A stretch of 55,951 nt of DNA, from assembly GCA_015499995.1 (NCBI GenBank), contig JADNRV010000315.1, positions 1 to 55,951 on the forward strand, written 5' to 3'. The stretch comes from Flammula alnicola (Eukaryota > Basidiomycota > Agaricomycetes > Agaricales > Strophariaceae). The translations under genes were made by a program, and so were the position numbers. Below the pieces are notes generated by a model. It saw only the letters and a program-made list of their open reading frames with translations. It did no database searches and was not told the origin of the DNA. Shown piece after piece: positions 32,601-45,105 of this stretch. Every line of letters begins with the position of its first letter. The first letter of the stretch is position 1.

Positions 32601-35187
32601 AAGAAAGAAAAGCTCACCCATAACACCCAACAACCCCCACACCACGCCCTCCGCCAACAGAACCTCCGCCAGGAGCCTCCGATCACTCTCGTCTAGCCGC
32701 AAACGCGCCTTTTCCAGGACACTCGCGGCCTCCAACACGTCTTCGATATGGGAGCTATCATCGTGCGTCGGCGGCGCATGCGCGTGTGGGCGCACTTCTC
32801 CCCTCTCGTCCAAAGTAGTTGTATCTGTGTGAAACCCTTGCGTGGGGGTGGATCTTGGTGCGTTTGTTGGGGGGTACGCAGTAGGAGTGTGAGTGAAAGC
32901 GGACGACGAGGAGGACCCGCCCTCACGCCACGCCCGCCCCGCCTCGCTGCACAGCATGCGCGCGCCAAAGACGAGCGTCTCGACCCACCGCGCGTCCTTG
33001 TCCATGTCCTCGCCTACGCCCTCCTTGCTTGCTTCGTATGCCTTGCCGACGACTTGGATGTACAGGCGGAGGGTGCGCTTTGCGATGTGCATGGGAGAGA
33101 AAGAGAAGTAGAAGAGGCGTGTGAGGTGTCGGAGGATGAGAGACGAGTTGAATGTTAGGGTTTGTGCCCATGTTAGGATCTGTGTTTCGGTCCGCCGTAA
33201 GTTTTAGGCAAAGAGGGGAGAGAACAGTGAAGAGGAAGGAAGAGAACAAGACGCACATCAATGACCCAACCTGCGCCTAGATCTTCGTCGATGCTATTCC
33301 CTGCTCCTGTTTCTGCTCCCTTACCATCACCATCACCACCACAAACCCACCCCGCCTCCCACAGCGCCACGCAAATCTCCGCAAACTCCTCCACTTTGAC
33401 GTTCTTCTCCCCGCGCGCGGGAAGGACGTGCTCGCGTTGAGGATGGCGCGGTAGCGCTGCACGACTGCGAGGGCGGCAATGCACCATGCTTTTTGTTCGG
33501 GATAGTAAGGAGGGGTGGAGGTAGAGGAGCGCGGTGATGGAGTAGTGGTAGTATTAGTGTGAGTACTGGGACGTGTAGTGGAAGGGGTAATGGAGGTATC
33601 GAAAGGCGAGGCGGAACGAGAAGTCGATGGAAGGCCGGAGGGCGGCAAAACCCCCCCAAACCTGAGCACGAACGCGCGAAGGTGTATAACGCACACCGTC
33701 GACCTATGTTTCGCGCGGAACGTTGCTGGCCAGAACGAGCTGTAGGTGGTATGGTGCGCGAGCCAGGTCCAGAGGCTCCTCTCTGCCTGACTTTGCTTTC
33801 GAGGTACTCCGTTCGTGGTAATTCCGTTGGTTGTGGTAGCTCCGTTGGTGCCTTTCGAGGTGGACTGCTTGACTGTCACGTTCGAAGAAGATTCCGAAGG
33901 TAAAGGCATATTTGGCGCCTGAGTGGGCGTCGTATCCTCCGAACCCGCTGCTGTCTTTGTTTTTGAAGTGGTATCAGATGATGCAGGCACCCCAGCCTCG
34001 TCATCGATAAACACATCACACGTCTTCGCACTCAACACCACCGCGCGCCATAAAAGTCTCTCGACCCACCTCCACAACTCGCGCAGCTGGGAGAAGAGAG
34101 TCAGATCAGGCTTGCTTGGTGATGATTTATATGGGATTTTTGAGGTGTGGTGTGTAGTGGTGCTTGGGGCGAGGCTGAGCTCGGCGTGGAGTATGGAAAA
34201 AAGGGGCAGCGCCGTGCAATAGGCGTTGAGCGCGATGTGTGGGTCGGAGGGGTGGAGCAGCTCGAGTGCCATTCCTATGGATAAGTTGTGTTGAGTTAGG
34301 TTTGATTTTTGATAATCAGATGGAATAATAATATATGAGAGAATGAGCGAAAAGGAAAGAAATAGGAGAACATGAAAACTCGACACAATACATACCTTGT
34401 AAACATAAAGACCTGAACGTCTCTGCCATCGCCAAGGCCCTACCATCGCGCACTTCTGGCACAGATACCTCCACGACTGACGCCGACGAGAAGCTGCCAG
34501 AGAAGGAGGTCGTCGATGGAGCATAGGAGCTTGGGGCAAGCAGGCCGTGGGTACTGCTCGAGCGCGTGGAATTGGAGGCAGAGGTGGGTATGTGGTTTTG
34601 GAATTGGAGGAGGTCGGGCACTTTTTGTAGGTGCGCGAGACATTCAGCAGGATTTCTAAGAGCATAGGCGTAGTATGCGAGCGCGAGATGAATTGTCTGT
34701 TGAGTTTGTTGGTCAGTTAGTTATGATGATAAATAAGTGAGAACAAGAGAAGAGACCCTACGTCGAAATTGGATGGCTGGAGACTCTTGAGAATCTCATA
34801 ACTGACCATCGCCTCGTCTATCCTCTCCTCTGGCAAGATACACTCGCCCTCCAATCCCAATTTCCCCCTCTTTCGCCCTTCTTCCTCATCTCCCGCTCCT
34901 ATCTGGCTCTCCTGCTCCGTTGTACCATCCCATCCATACGCCCCATCTTCGTCATCGTCATCAGTCAGGGACCGCGCCCCAAGAAGCAACGCTAGAGCCT
35001 GCGTCTGCGCCGCGACCTCCGCGACGTCCTTATATCCCCGACAGTGCTTGTTGAACTTGCGGAAGAGCTCCGACCAGGAGAGCTCGCCGCCTTGCGGCGT
35101 CTTCGCGGGATAGCTAGAACGCCATTGCCCTGCGGTTAGGGCAGCACGCAGCTGGGACCAGTAGTGCCGTTCTTTTGGGCTCGACAT
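29631..35187 (-). CDS. YPP1: YPP1/TTC7-type TPR scaffold for plasma-membrane PI 4-kinase
   Basis: A large minus-strand gene with at least seven exons. I use ATG 35187 (MSSPKERHYWSQLRAALTAG); a TTG 14 codons further upstream is not credible. N-terminal landmarks are ELFRKFNKHCRGYKDVAEVA and TIHLALAYYAYALRNPAECL; central ones are FWPATFRAKHRSTVCVIHLR, AKRTLRLYIQVVGKAYEASK and SAYYHLALSFARR with RALECAGLAVEG and RYWHLLGLLLSAQGEW. C-terminal TPRs include LSDMWLMSAATFRRLGKIEQ, GLYYVALRLYQHAVDTFQKA and EAWYFLAKAYALQGRKERER. In yeast Ypp1, with Efr3, recruits Stt4 to make PI4P at the plasma membrane. Long Ser/Lys-rich inserts lie around 30700-31000. One intron (about 32250-32615) is unusually long. 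The frame breaks once at 33409-33412 (one G missing from a coding-strand run) between STSFPRAG and EKNVKVEEFAE. Confidence 0.87.
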
Positions 35188-35586
35188 GCAGTGGTCGTGG
35201 AGAGCGCTGAAAGGTGTGTCTGCTGGCAATGGAGAGTGTCAGTGAGTTGGATTTTTCCATTGGCATTTGACCCAACGTACTCCAGAAAACACGTGATCAC
35301 TGGAGACGTCGCTGTAGTACATACTACGAAAAATCCACTCTGTGTCCCGAGGAATTGGGCCCATAATTTACTCGTACAGAGAAGTGAAAATTATATCATC
35401 CAATCAGGACATTCTCAAATTCAAAGTCATCATTGAAAAGCAATAGAACGGTAATAGAAAGCTTGAATGCTTAAAACTCGTGAACTGCATACAGACAAAT
35501 AGTAATGGGGGTTCAACAAGAGGAAAAGGAAGAAAGGGTCCGAGTCCTGCGATGAGAAGCATTCGCCTGCTAACTATTCCAAGTAA
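35188..35586. promoter_or_regulatory. YPP1 upstream region
   Basis: About 400 bases between the stop of the SEY1-like gene and the YPP1 start, both on the minus strand. It is AT-rich with no coding signal, and must contain the YPP1 promoter and the SEY1-like terminator. Confidence 0.45.
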
Positions 35587-37835
35587 TTATTGTAGGATTT
35601 TTTCTCTCTTGGGCGTCGTGGTAATGTACCGACGAGCTACCCATACAATGAGCACAAAAGGTAAAGCCAGCGGGAGGAAAGGCATCCGAATCAAGGCAGT
35701 AATCACCGACAATGCCTTACGCACCCGGGAAACCAACAGCACCACGGTCCAAAGCTGCGAAGCAATTAGGAGCGAATAGCACACCTGCGTCAAACCCGGG
35801 ACCTCTACCTCGGTGCAGTACCGAATGAACTTGAGCACCTTTTCTTTCACACCGTCCCGATATTGAGGAGCGGCTGTTCTAATATCCTCCTGCAGGAGCT
35901 TAAATTCCGCTGCCCAATTGCACTCCATCCCCTCCACAGATGCCTCCTTTGAATCTGTGATAAACCGTCCCTTGCAGGAGCTGCTATTCGTGGTGAAGGC
36001 GGTAGAAAAATTAGTTTTCTCTACACGGACCATATCGAACATCAGCTGCTTGAATGCAGTGAGACACGTCTGGCGCAGGTTCTTGAGTTGCAGGAGAAAG
36101 AGCAGCGAGCAGGTTGCATTGAGTGCTATCACTACGTCGGCGCGTTTGTTCTTGTAGACACTTTCGTGGTAGCGCGAGGCGTCACGATCGTAGAGACCTT
36201 CGAAAAGGCATTCGACTCAGTATTGTTTGAAAATTAAAAGTAATATACTCACTGAGAGCATCGGATCTCCATTTCCTCATCATTCCACCCAGCCCATTGA
36301 CAACGTTTCCAGCTTGTAAGAGCCCCTCTCGTGTTCTCGCTTCTTGATTGAACTCTGAAAGCGCTCTCGCTGAAATCTCGTCGCAGCGGAAGTGAGCCAA
36401 TAGTTCTTGTTGGGTCGGTAAATTAAGGTCTTCGTTCATTTGTACTTTCTCCTGCATTTACCAAATGGTATGAGAGCAACTTTCGTCTGGAAGTGGTTCG
36501 AATTAATCTGACTAACCCAAATTCCTTCCATGTAAACCGCTACTCCGTCTGCAGGTATTCGCTTGTGATAAGCAGGTTTGAACAGGTAGGCAGGGTGGCT
36601 CTTGTCCACGAATCGCTTCCGGAGCTCCTGGACTTCCAATTCAAACTTGTCTGCTACAAAGATTTTGTGTGGAAGTGCAGTAAACGCCAAGTCGAAGTAG
36701 TCAGACAGCTGGCGGTCTTTTAGGTCGCTTGGTTTGATGAGGCTTTCCCAAATATGCGCGAGGTCTGTGGTAACAGTGGATTGCAGGTCGGCGAGCGGTG
36801 GTTGTCCGATGTGGTCTCGAATGACAAAGAGAAGCAGGGTGCGGCCGCTTGTTCTTCTACGTTCGGGAATCAGTGTGGTCAATGTGTACTTTACATATAG
36901 TCGAGATACGTACCCGTCCTGGGTTTCCTTTCCGAAGAGCCCAAGATTGACTTCCAAGACCGTCTTGAGAAGACTCATGTTGGCACCTTTGTAGAGGCCG
37001 ACCTGGTGATCCCAAAGGTTGACGATCAGGATCTCCGATGAGGTGAGAGAGAATAAAGCGGCTTTTCGTTCGAAATCCTTGGAAAGTTTTTAGTCCTGAT
37101 GGCATTGAACTATACATCTCTCCATAGTACCTGATCCTCTCCGCGTTCTCGCCCATCAGTGCCTTCCACGTCCATCACCAGGATGCTTGTATCTTTTCCG
37201 CGACACATCCAGATACCTGAGTGTTTATTAGTCAAATGTGCCGAGAACTAAGTACAGCTAGGTTCACCTTTCGTAGTCTGTTGTCGCTTCCTTTCATCCA
37301 TGACATCGAAAGTGGTTCCGAAGAGTCGGTTCAATAGTGTACCTTTCCATGGAGGCCTTCGTCAGGAAACAAAATTTCTCTAAGCCACAGTGAATGGACA
37401 AAAGTAAATACTCACTCTTTCCTGTAGACTGCGTCCCAAGGACGGAGACAATATTATATTCAAAACCGGCACCTTGCAATCCCCAACGCTCAATCCGCTG
37501 CCCGAAATCTGATCTGTAAAAAACAGGATGGAACGAATGTACGAATCAGCCCCGGAACACGATTCAATTGCAATCAATATGCATTGGTCGAAGGCGGAAC
37601 TGACCTGAAGTTCTTGTCCTCATCAACGATCTGTATCTGTTCGTTGCTTTCCTCCACTGACGATGTGCCATTTAAAACGATATACCCTTCCATGATATCG
37701 TTAGGCGAGCCAAGTTGTGTTCCCTGGTATGGGCCCAAGGTCGTGAAATGCGAGGTGATGGTTGTGGTTGTGGTTGTTGGAGGCGAAGAAAAGCTGGCCT
37801 GTCTTGAGCCGAATAAGCGCCCACCACTCAACATG
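35587..37835 (-). CDS. SEY1/RHD3-type ER-fusion GTPase, shortened stalk
   Basis: The Sey1 GTPase domain is intact: P-loop GTQSTGKST (split by an intron within the serine codon) with [20 protein letters not shown] and TTKGIWM, G3 [40 protein letters not shown], and the RD guanine-specificity motif in [14 protein letters not shown]. Next come [43 protein letters not shown] and [20 protein letters not shown]. After [13 protein letters not shown] the frame goes almost directly to a hydrophobic C-terminus ([20 protein letters not shown], then [20 protein letters not shown]). Sey1 proteins are usually about 780-870 residues; this one is about 600 and lacks roughly 250-300 residues of helical stalk. 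Sey1 tethers and fuses ER membranes. This is probably a diverged paralog. Starts at 37835 or 37693 are possible; I used 37835. Confidence 0.85.
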
Positions 37836-39436
37836 AACACGTTGAAACAGCACAGGCGTCGACCTCGTGGTTTTCATTTCAATTATGTAACCATCTTGAC
37901 TTATCACGGTCTGGAAAACCGTGCAGAGTATTTATGTAGCTCCGAAAAGCTACAATTAGGCAGAAGGTCACTGTAGGTGTTCCATAGTACCTACCTGGCG
38001 TTGAATTTCGAAACATCAGGAACAGGTTGAGAGTGAGTCTGGTCTTTGAAGGGACAAGTTATAAGTCAGGCCGCAATCCGAAAAACAGTCATGCAAAGTG
38101 GGTCGAACTCACTGGAATATCAATGAACCCCAAAAAGTTCAACGTTCAACGTTCAACCGTCAGATTCGTTACAATTTGGACCTCTGCCGTTGTTCTGCCA
38201 ACGATACATTTCGCGCACCTATGGTCGCATCGCTGGTTGATTAAAGATACCGATTTGCATGCAAAGCTTTTCAGCCAAATATGTACTGCATGTCATATTG
38301 TCGTCGCGTTGGCCACGGTCAAGTAGGGTCAAGTTCGCGGTTTTTTGTGGTGGTGGGCAACGCCTGTTCAAAATGATGGTATTTGGTTGTGCTTGGCTGG
38401 ACCTTCCCACCTGCCAATCTTCAAGAAGAAGTGTCCACTTTTTATATCATCTGCAATTCTCCCTCTATCCTCGAATTTAGAGCGTCATTCATCTTTAGGC
38501 AACATTTCAAGTCATTTGTTGCATTGAATAAGATAAATTCGCATTTTTAAGCTACTTTTGACGCGTCAAACTACACCTTTTGACGTGTATCTCAACACAG
38601 AGTTCGAAATTCCGAAAATGAATGCAACAATTTATAGATTTCGTTGAAAGAATCAAAATGTTTCCGTAAAATTAGTCACAGAAATGAGTCACAAAAACGT
38701 GAAAAGCCTTGGAAGGAATTAATACCTAGGCACGTAATTTAAGTGTGACAATTATGTGACAACGCGTCGGGAACGCCGCCTCGAGACGGAAAAAAAGTGC
38801 TTTACCTTCGAATTGGCCATTTTCAAACTACTGTGCAGCTAGACACATGTAAGAATGACATTATTCTTGTCTCATATAATGTCTGATTATGCTTTACTAT
38901 GTTGTAGACTCGAAATACACCAAAATGTAATAGTTTTACGTCTCCTAACCTCCGCCTGATGAAGAAGAGGATGCTGAGATGGCGGAATAAAACGGACAAG
39001 GTGTGGGTACTGTTCAAGGATAGAATTTTCCATCGATGCGTGCGTGAAACCTTGTGTCAATCATCCTGTCAATCATCCTTCTGATAAGATCTTTGCACAG
39101 ATCAGCTCCCAGATTATCGTACAATTCTACTTTCACTATTATTTTCACATAAACGGACATACATTAGTCAAGATATTCATATTACATTATTTCTACAACT
39201 ATCCTATGGTGTTAGAACTAAGAAATCGTTGCGGAATGGATGAGATTCTGGTTTGGACACTTTTTCGAGGGTGATCTGCTGACTAAGCTTCCCATCAATC
39301 CAACCGGCCATGCCCACCACCATTTTTTGGGCATTGCAAAAGTGGAGGTCACGTGTTTCTGAAGACCCCAAGATTCCGTCTCGCTCGAATCTCGATTCTC
39401 GATGCTCATCCAAACTTTGGTTAGTTTGGAACTAAT
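37836..39436. other. Divergent intergenic region, SEY1-like and DPH2 genes
   Basis: About 1.6 kb, AT-rich, with no coding signal. It has short direct duplications (CAACGTT near 38140, GTCAATCATCC near 39055) and no recognisable element. Promoters of both flanking genes lie at its ends. Confidence 0.55.
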
Positions 39437-42400
39437 ATGTCCTCCCAAACCACGACCTCGTTCTCCTCCTCGGGCGAGGACGCCATAACGCGCACCATCG
39501 ACATCCGCCAGGACGACATCGGTCCATCTAACGCTGGTATCGCGTTCCCAGAATTTTATGAGATAGAGCGGACAGCAGAGGAACTGGTTAAGGGCGGGTA
39601 TAAACGTGTGTGTGTCTTTTCTTTTTCTTCTTCTCGAAAACTTGGGACTTTGCACATGGGATAGTGTCGGTTGCCACTCTGCATACGCTTCTTCATTATT
39701 TACGAGGTTCCTTTGAACGAGATTCCTCATGGCATTGGAACACTTCTTCGTGCCCTTTTGTCCTTTCAAACCACCATTCATGCACACCTTCCTCCTCCGG
39801 CAAACAATTTTACTTACATGACTCCATCTGCCTGATAGATCGCACTCCAATTGCCGGACGAGCTTCTGCACGACTCTGTCCCCATATTCCGCCACCTCAA
39901 ACGACGCATAGCTGAGCTGCGGCAGAAGTCTAGCTCTACGTCTGCGTCTATCTCCAGCTCGAAACCTAGTCCACCACTATCAATATCGGACCCTATCTGG
40001 ACAGCAAGCTCACAATTACCCAATGCAAATGTGAAAGAAGACGAAAGAGACCCTGAACTCTACGTTCTGGCTGATACGTCCTATGGCAGGTACGTTTATA
40101 CTTGTATTTGGAATCCATCCCATTCCACCATTCCACATTTCTCGCCCGCGGTTGCGTCCTCTGGCGTCTCGCCTGTCGGCTGAAATTCGACTTGATTCGT
40201 GAGACGATCTTTTGGCTGACCCATCTTTGATCTCAATCTCGATCTTATCTAATCTCCTTTTTTTCTTTCTTCTTTGCACCTAATCTAATCTCATTCTATC
40301 CCCTTCCAATCAAATCTACTCCAACCAACACCCCCGGATTTCAATGTTCAACTATATGAAAGCTGCTGTGTGGACGAAGTCGCCGCGCAGCACGTCAACG
40401 CCGACGCACTGGTACATTATGGGCACGCATGTATGACTCTGTACGTCCCCCTTCCATTCCTTTTCATTCCTAATTCTCTACTGTGTTCGCATCTCGCACC
40501 TGCACGCGCCTCCTTCCAAATATCCCTATCCCTTGATTTATAGAAATTAACTGACCGAACCCATAGGACATCCCGCCTCCCCGTAATATACGTCTTTGGT
40601 CAGAAAAAATTGGCCGTGGAGCCGTGCGTCGCGGAGCTCTTGCGCGCCTTCGATGCAGAGGCCAAAGGCGAAGAAAATGAAGAACCACGAAGAAAGCAGG
40701 CTGTGTTATTGAAGCATGATGTGGTGTATACGCATTTGGCTGGTGCGTAATTTATTTTTTAATGTATTGTGCCCCTCCTCTTCCCCGCCCATCCTCTCCT
40801 CTGAGTTTTCGCTTCGCCGTATCTATCTCATTTTTTGATCGACACGATACGATGACATTGTTATATGCAGATACTATCCTACATACCCTACGAGAGGTGC
40901 TAGCGAAGCGCGAGAAGCCTATACCGGTATTGTATGATAGGATACCGACAAGTAAGCATCCTGTACCGTCCACGGCTCCAGAGGCAGACGCAAAGAAAAA
41001 CAAAAGCTCCGCCGCAGGAGAGGAAGACACAAGTACAAATATAACAGATAAACCAAAATCAGAACCAGAACCAGAGAAGGCCAAAGACGATGAGGAGGAG
41101 GACGGCAGTGTGGAATATACATATACCACGATATTCTACATCGGCGGCGAGAGTCTGGGGCTGACGAACCTCCTCATGACCAATGCGGGGTGTCAGGTGC
41201 GTGTAGCGTTCTTCCTTTCTCCCTTTATACATCTTACCCGCTCAATCTTCAACATCAACAGGTATACACGTACGACCCTCGCACATCACGCGCGGTTCGC
41301 GCCTCGGGGCCGACGAACAGGCTGCTGATGCGGCGATACGCGGCGGTGCAGAAGGCGCGCGATGCGGATGTGTTTGGGATCTTGGTCGGCACGTTGGGCG
41401 TCGGTGAGTGCATGTAGCAAATAACAAAGAATAATGGCGCTGACGATTATCTCCCACCCGGACGTCCAGCCTCCTACCTCCCATTAATATCCCACCTCCG
41501 CCGCCTCCTCGCGCGCCAAAGGAAGAAGAGCTACACGATCAGCGTGGGCAAGCTTAACCCCGCCAAGCTGGCCAACTTTCTCGAGGTGGAGTGTTTCGTC
41601 CTTGTCGCGTGTCCAGAGAATAGTTTAGTTGAAGGGGAGAAGGTGTGTTGCTTTTATTGTTATTATTTATTTTGTTTTTTGGGGCTAACGGTGCATTGAT
41701 TTTTTTCCCTCCAAAAAGGACTTCCTGAGACCGATAGTGACACCTTACGAGCTGGAGGTGGCGCTTCAGGCGGAGCAGAGCTGGACGGGGCGCTATGTGC
41801 TTGATTTTGGGCGCTTGTTGGCTGATGCGAAGGCTGTTATCGACGATTCTGAGACTACCAAACAGTCGACCATAGGAGATGGAGGGAATGACAATGTAGA
41901 GGAAGGCGGAAGCGGAGACGGAGATGGAGATGGAGACGAAAGCGACCCAGACCAGCCTGTCTTCTCACTTGTGACTGGGACGTATCGACATGCGAAGCGG
42001 TATGGAGGTAAGTCGTCCTTTCATTCTTTTTTCATTCTTCCTCTCCTTTTTTCTCGTTTCTCGTGTCACGCGAAAATTCGAACGCTAATGATTTTGATTT
42101 CTTAAACACCGTATTTGCAGGCAAAAATGATACCAGCGATGACGAGCGTCTAGTGCAAGGGACCTCGGCGATGGTCCTACGGAACCAGGATAACCAAATC
42201 GCGAGAATGGACAGTGCTGCTGGTGCGTCGTCTCTTTCCTTTCGGCTTTCCTTTAAGCCGCTCATTATCGCTGTCTACCTTCAATTTTCTCTACTCCTCC
42301 GCTGCCGTTGGGATGCTCGTTACTCTGGACATACGAACAGGCCAATTTCTGCAACAACGGACATATCAAGGGCTAGAGTTGCGCATCGGCGAAGACGCGC

Positions 42401-42483
42401 CGAGCGTGCTGGAGCAGGGACGCAGTGGGATCGCGAGGGGGTATCAGGATGATCGAGCGCATCAGGATATGTCGAGTGATTAG
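39437..42483 (+). CDS. DPH2: Diphthamide biosynthesis protein 2
   Basis: About ten exons. The start ATG 39437 gives MSSQTTTSFSSSGEDAITRT. Family landmarks in order: GIAFPEFYEIERTAEELVKG, IALQLPDELLHDSVPIF, VLADTSYGSCCVDEVAAQHV with NADALVHYGHACM (cysteines of the cluster-binding region), LPVIYVFGQKKL, IFYIGGESLGLTNLLM, YDPRTSRAVRASGPTNRLLM, KARDADVFGILVGTLGV, KKSYTISVGKLNPAKLANFL, VACPENSLVEGEKDFLRPIV and TPYELEVALQAEQSWTGRYV, ending LQQRTYQGLELRIG and GRSGIARGY. DPH2 pairs with DPH1 as the radical-SAM-like enzyme that transfers the aminocarboxypropyl group to a histidine of eEF2, the first step of diphthamide synthesis in the cytosol. Two acidic low-complexity inserts (about 41040-41110 and 41890-41965) lengthen the protein. 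DPH3 lies 2.6 kb downstream. Confidence 0.93.
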
Positions 42484-43101
42484 GCAAAGGCAGATTAGAA
42501 GTATTTAGCATCATGTAAGATATCCCGCGATCAAAAATGGGTGTTTCTAACGGTTTATATGTAGAGTGCAGTCTACTGTATCTCTCTTTTACATGGATTC
42601 ATTGTGTGCCGTACAACTGGCACCATGAAAGTCAGAATCGGTACCATCATGACCATTCGCAAATTTCAAAGCCGAGATAGGTTGCTCTAAATCGTTCCTT
42701 TCAACTTCCTCAAACCGTTGCTTCGAATTGCGTATCATGATAATGTCTTCCACAGGTGGTTCTATTCACAAGATTTATGATCAGTAGGATGCCCACAGAC
42801 GCTGGCCATAGGCACGTTCGCGTACCATGGCTGTTATGATACACTGTATATCACAAATTTGTTCAGAGTCCATCAAACTGCCACACAAATGGAGAACTAT
42901 GTATATGCAAAGGCTTTCTAATATGTACAATTAGATGGTAAGAATGGATATTTGTACCGTAGTTGTACTTGGGGATAGTGGGGGCCATTTCCGCACGAAG
43001 TTGTCCAAAAATCATCGCCGCCAGTAATCTGAAGGTAGGATGACAATATCACGTTTAAAGTACTATCGTCATATTTGGAAGCAGTGGAGGTTCAGAACTG
43101 T
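42484..43101. other. Convergent 3' region, DPH2 and F-box genes
   Basis: About 620 bases between convergent stop codons. AT-rich with no coding signal. Confidence 0.6.
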
Positions 43102-44772
43102 TCAGAAGTTGAAATATATGCCAGGTTTACATTGGCAGGTGAGTTCTGTATCCAAAACCACAGACTTCGGGAGGCTTTCAGCCACAGATTCCATCACTGA
43201 AACAATAGGATGTGCCCCGCCACAATGGTATGGTGTGACAAGCCGGAGGTACTCCAATCCCCATCTCGGATAGCTACGTGCCTGCATCACTTTATAGAAA
43301 TCGGTCTGTTGAATCAAGTCAGCAACGTTTGACAAGGAGGAGTATAGTACTGACATAAAATTCGTCATTAACAAAAGGCTGGTGTTCTGGCTTTGGCGAG
43401 AATGAGGCATATTCTATCGTCAATGACTTCAAGCGCGGCAGATTCTTGGCCAAAAGATCGAAAAGCGGCGGAGAAATGTAGACGCATGTGAAGGAGAGAC
43501 GCTCTAGAAGGCTGCCTCCTTCACGTTGCCCAAGCGTATTCAAGAGAGAGAAGACGCGTCGAGACGAAAGCCTGACATCTGTGATGATGAGGCTCGTGAG
43601 GTTTGGAGTTACTCGCGAAAGATCCGGCATTAACGCTCGCTCGGTTCCTTCCATGTCTCCGTGCATATCGCGCAGGCCGATGTCCAGGGTTCGCAATTTA
43701 GGAAGGACGAGTTGGGCAAAGGAATAAAGTCTCTCAGACTCCAAGGCGTCGTTGTGGTTCAACCAGATGGAATATGTGTCATCCGAAGTATTGACTGTTA
43801 TGTGGCGGGCGTGTGGTTTTACAACCAATGTTTCGAGGGTGGGTGCATGTCTCGAAATGAACTTGGTGAAGTCTTCCGTTTGTGGGACGCTGGTAGCGTT
43901 GAACACCGATAAAAATTCAAATTTCTTGAGTTTTCGGAGGCGAGGGAATGATTCGAACAGAGTTCCAAGGTCGCGATTAATTAAGGATGAAAAGGTAAGT
44001 GACGTGAGTGTCGCCTTGAACGCTGCGAGGAACGCTACAAGAGCACCACTTGCAAAATGCCAATCAGTCGGAGTTTGGTTAAGGCGAGTAACAGAGATGT
44101 TGATGTCGAATTCTTCGAGATTCGTCAAGAGTTTCGAGCGTTTAGTAAGGGGGTTTAAGAGGAGGGGGAGTTTGATAACGGTCGTGTCGATTGATAACTT
44201 GCGAAGGTTCGGGCCTATGGAGTCTGAAGCCCACAACGAATCCAAGAAAAGCATGAATAAGGGCGTAAGCGCAAGATCATGCAAGACAATCGTAATTTCG
44301 TGCAGATTCGGGCAGGCCTTAACTGCTATCTTGGCCGTCTCAAGGATTTCGTAGCTTGGGTCATTGAAGGAGTCGTTGAATGTGATAGACGAGGGATTTT
44401 TTGTAAAGTTTCTGAGATATGCGGCACCTGATGCGAGTTTTTGCTTGAATGTAGACTCGGTCTCTTCATCCGTGCCTGGAAGAAAGGCAGGTCGGATAAA
44501 AAGATGTCGAACACGATTGGCGATGCCCAAGTGCCTTCAAAGGAAAGAATTGAGACTAACAAAAGGAAGCAACAGAAAAATTCGTACTTGAGCTGCTCGA
44601 ATGTCTTCAACGTATCCCTGTCGTCGGATATAAACCGTACTTCTTCATACAAGTCATTGAGGGCGAGCTCAAAGAGAATACGATTGACACCAATCATCTT
44701 GTGGAGAGCCGTTCTAGGGAGATATGAGAGTATTTCGAGCCATAGTTCCACGGGTAAATCTGGCGGAGGCAT
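43102..44772 (-). CDS. F-box-like protein with leucine-rich region
   Basis: Three exons. The first, from ATG 44772, carries the F-box (LPVELWLEILSYLPRTALHK, then MIGVNRILFELALNDLYEEV). The intron ends before HLGIANRVRHLFIRP, and the long second exon has spaced leucine-rich segments (LRKLSIDTTVIKLPLLLNPL, LEEFDINIS, LKKFEFLSVF, LETLVVKP, LRTLDIGL, LTSLIITDVRLSS, LERLSFTCVYIS, LKSLTIEYASFS). A 47-nt intron at about 43314-43360 joins NDEFY to TDFYKVMQARSYPRWGLEYL; the C-terminal YLRLVTPYHCGGAHP is a common ending in agaricomycete F-box proteins. It probably recruits a substrate to SCF ubiquitin ligase. It is distinct in sequence from the F-box protein at 5511-6971. It is divergent with DPH3 (333 bp between starts). 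Confidence 0.87.
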
Positions 44773-45105
44773 GTTGGGTGTGACGATCTCAGTGGGCGCT
44801 GGGCAGCATCAATCCAAGCGTTATAAACCCAAAATTCGGCATTGACACCGCCCTAATCGCAAGGCTGTGTTCAACAGTGTTGTTCAAAATGTGTCTGGCC
44901 TGGCTTATGTAAAATGTGGCTGTGTTTTTGTATTCCCACGGGAACCTAGCCAATCTCGGAGCGGGTCAAAATTTGTGTGTATGACTCTTTGACGACTCTT
45001 TCTACTTGATCCATCTTCGTTTCTTTTCTTTCTCTGTAATATTATTGGCTCGAACATCATACCCATCTACTTTCAGGAATAACCATAAGACATTTGCTTT
45101 CGATT
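44773..45105. promoter_or_regulatory. Divergent promoter region, F-box gene and DPH3
   Basis: 333 bases between divergent start codons, containing CT-rich stretches just upstream of DPH3 and no open frame of note. Both promoters must be in or overlap it. Confidence 0.5.

Noticed and set aside
34666..35229. TTG start for YPP1 upstream of 35187
   Set aside because: Non-ATG starts are rare in fungi and the ATG at 35187 gives the family-typical N-terminus ahead of HYWSQLRAAL.
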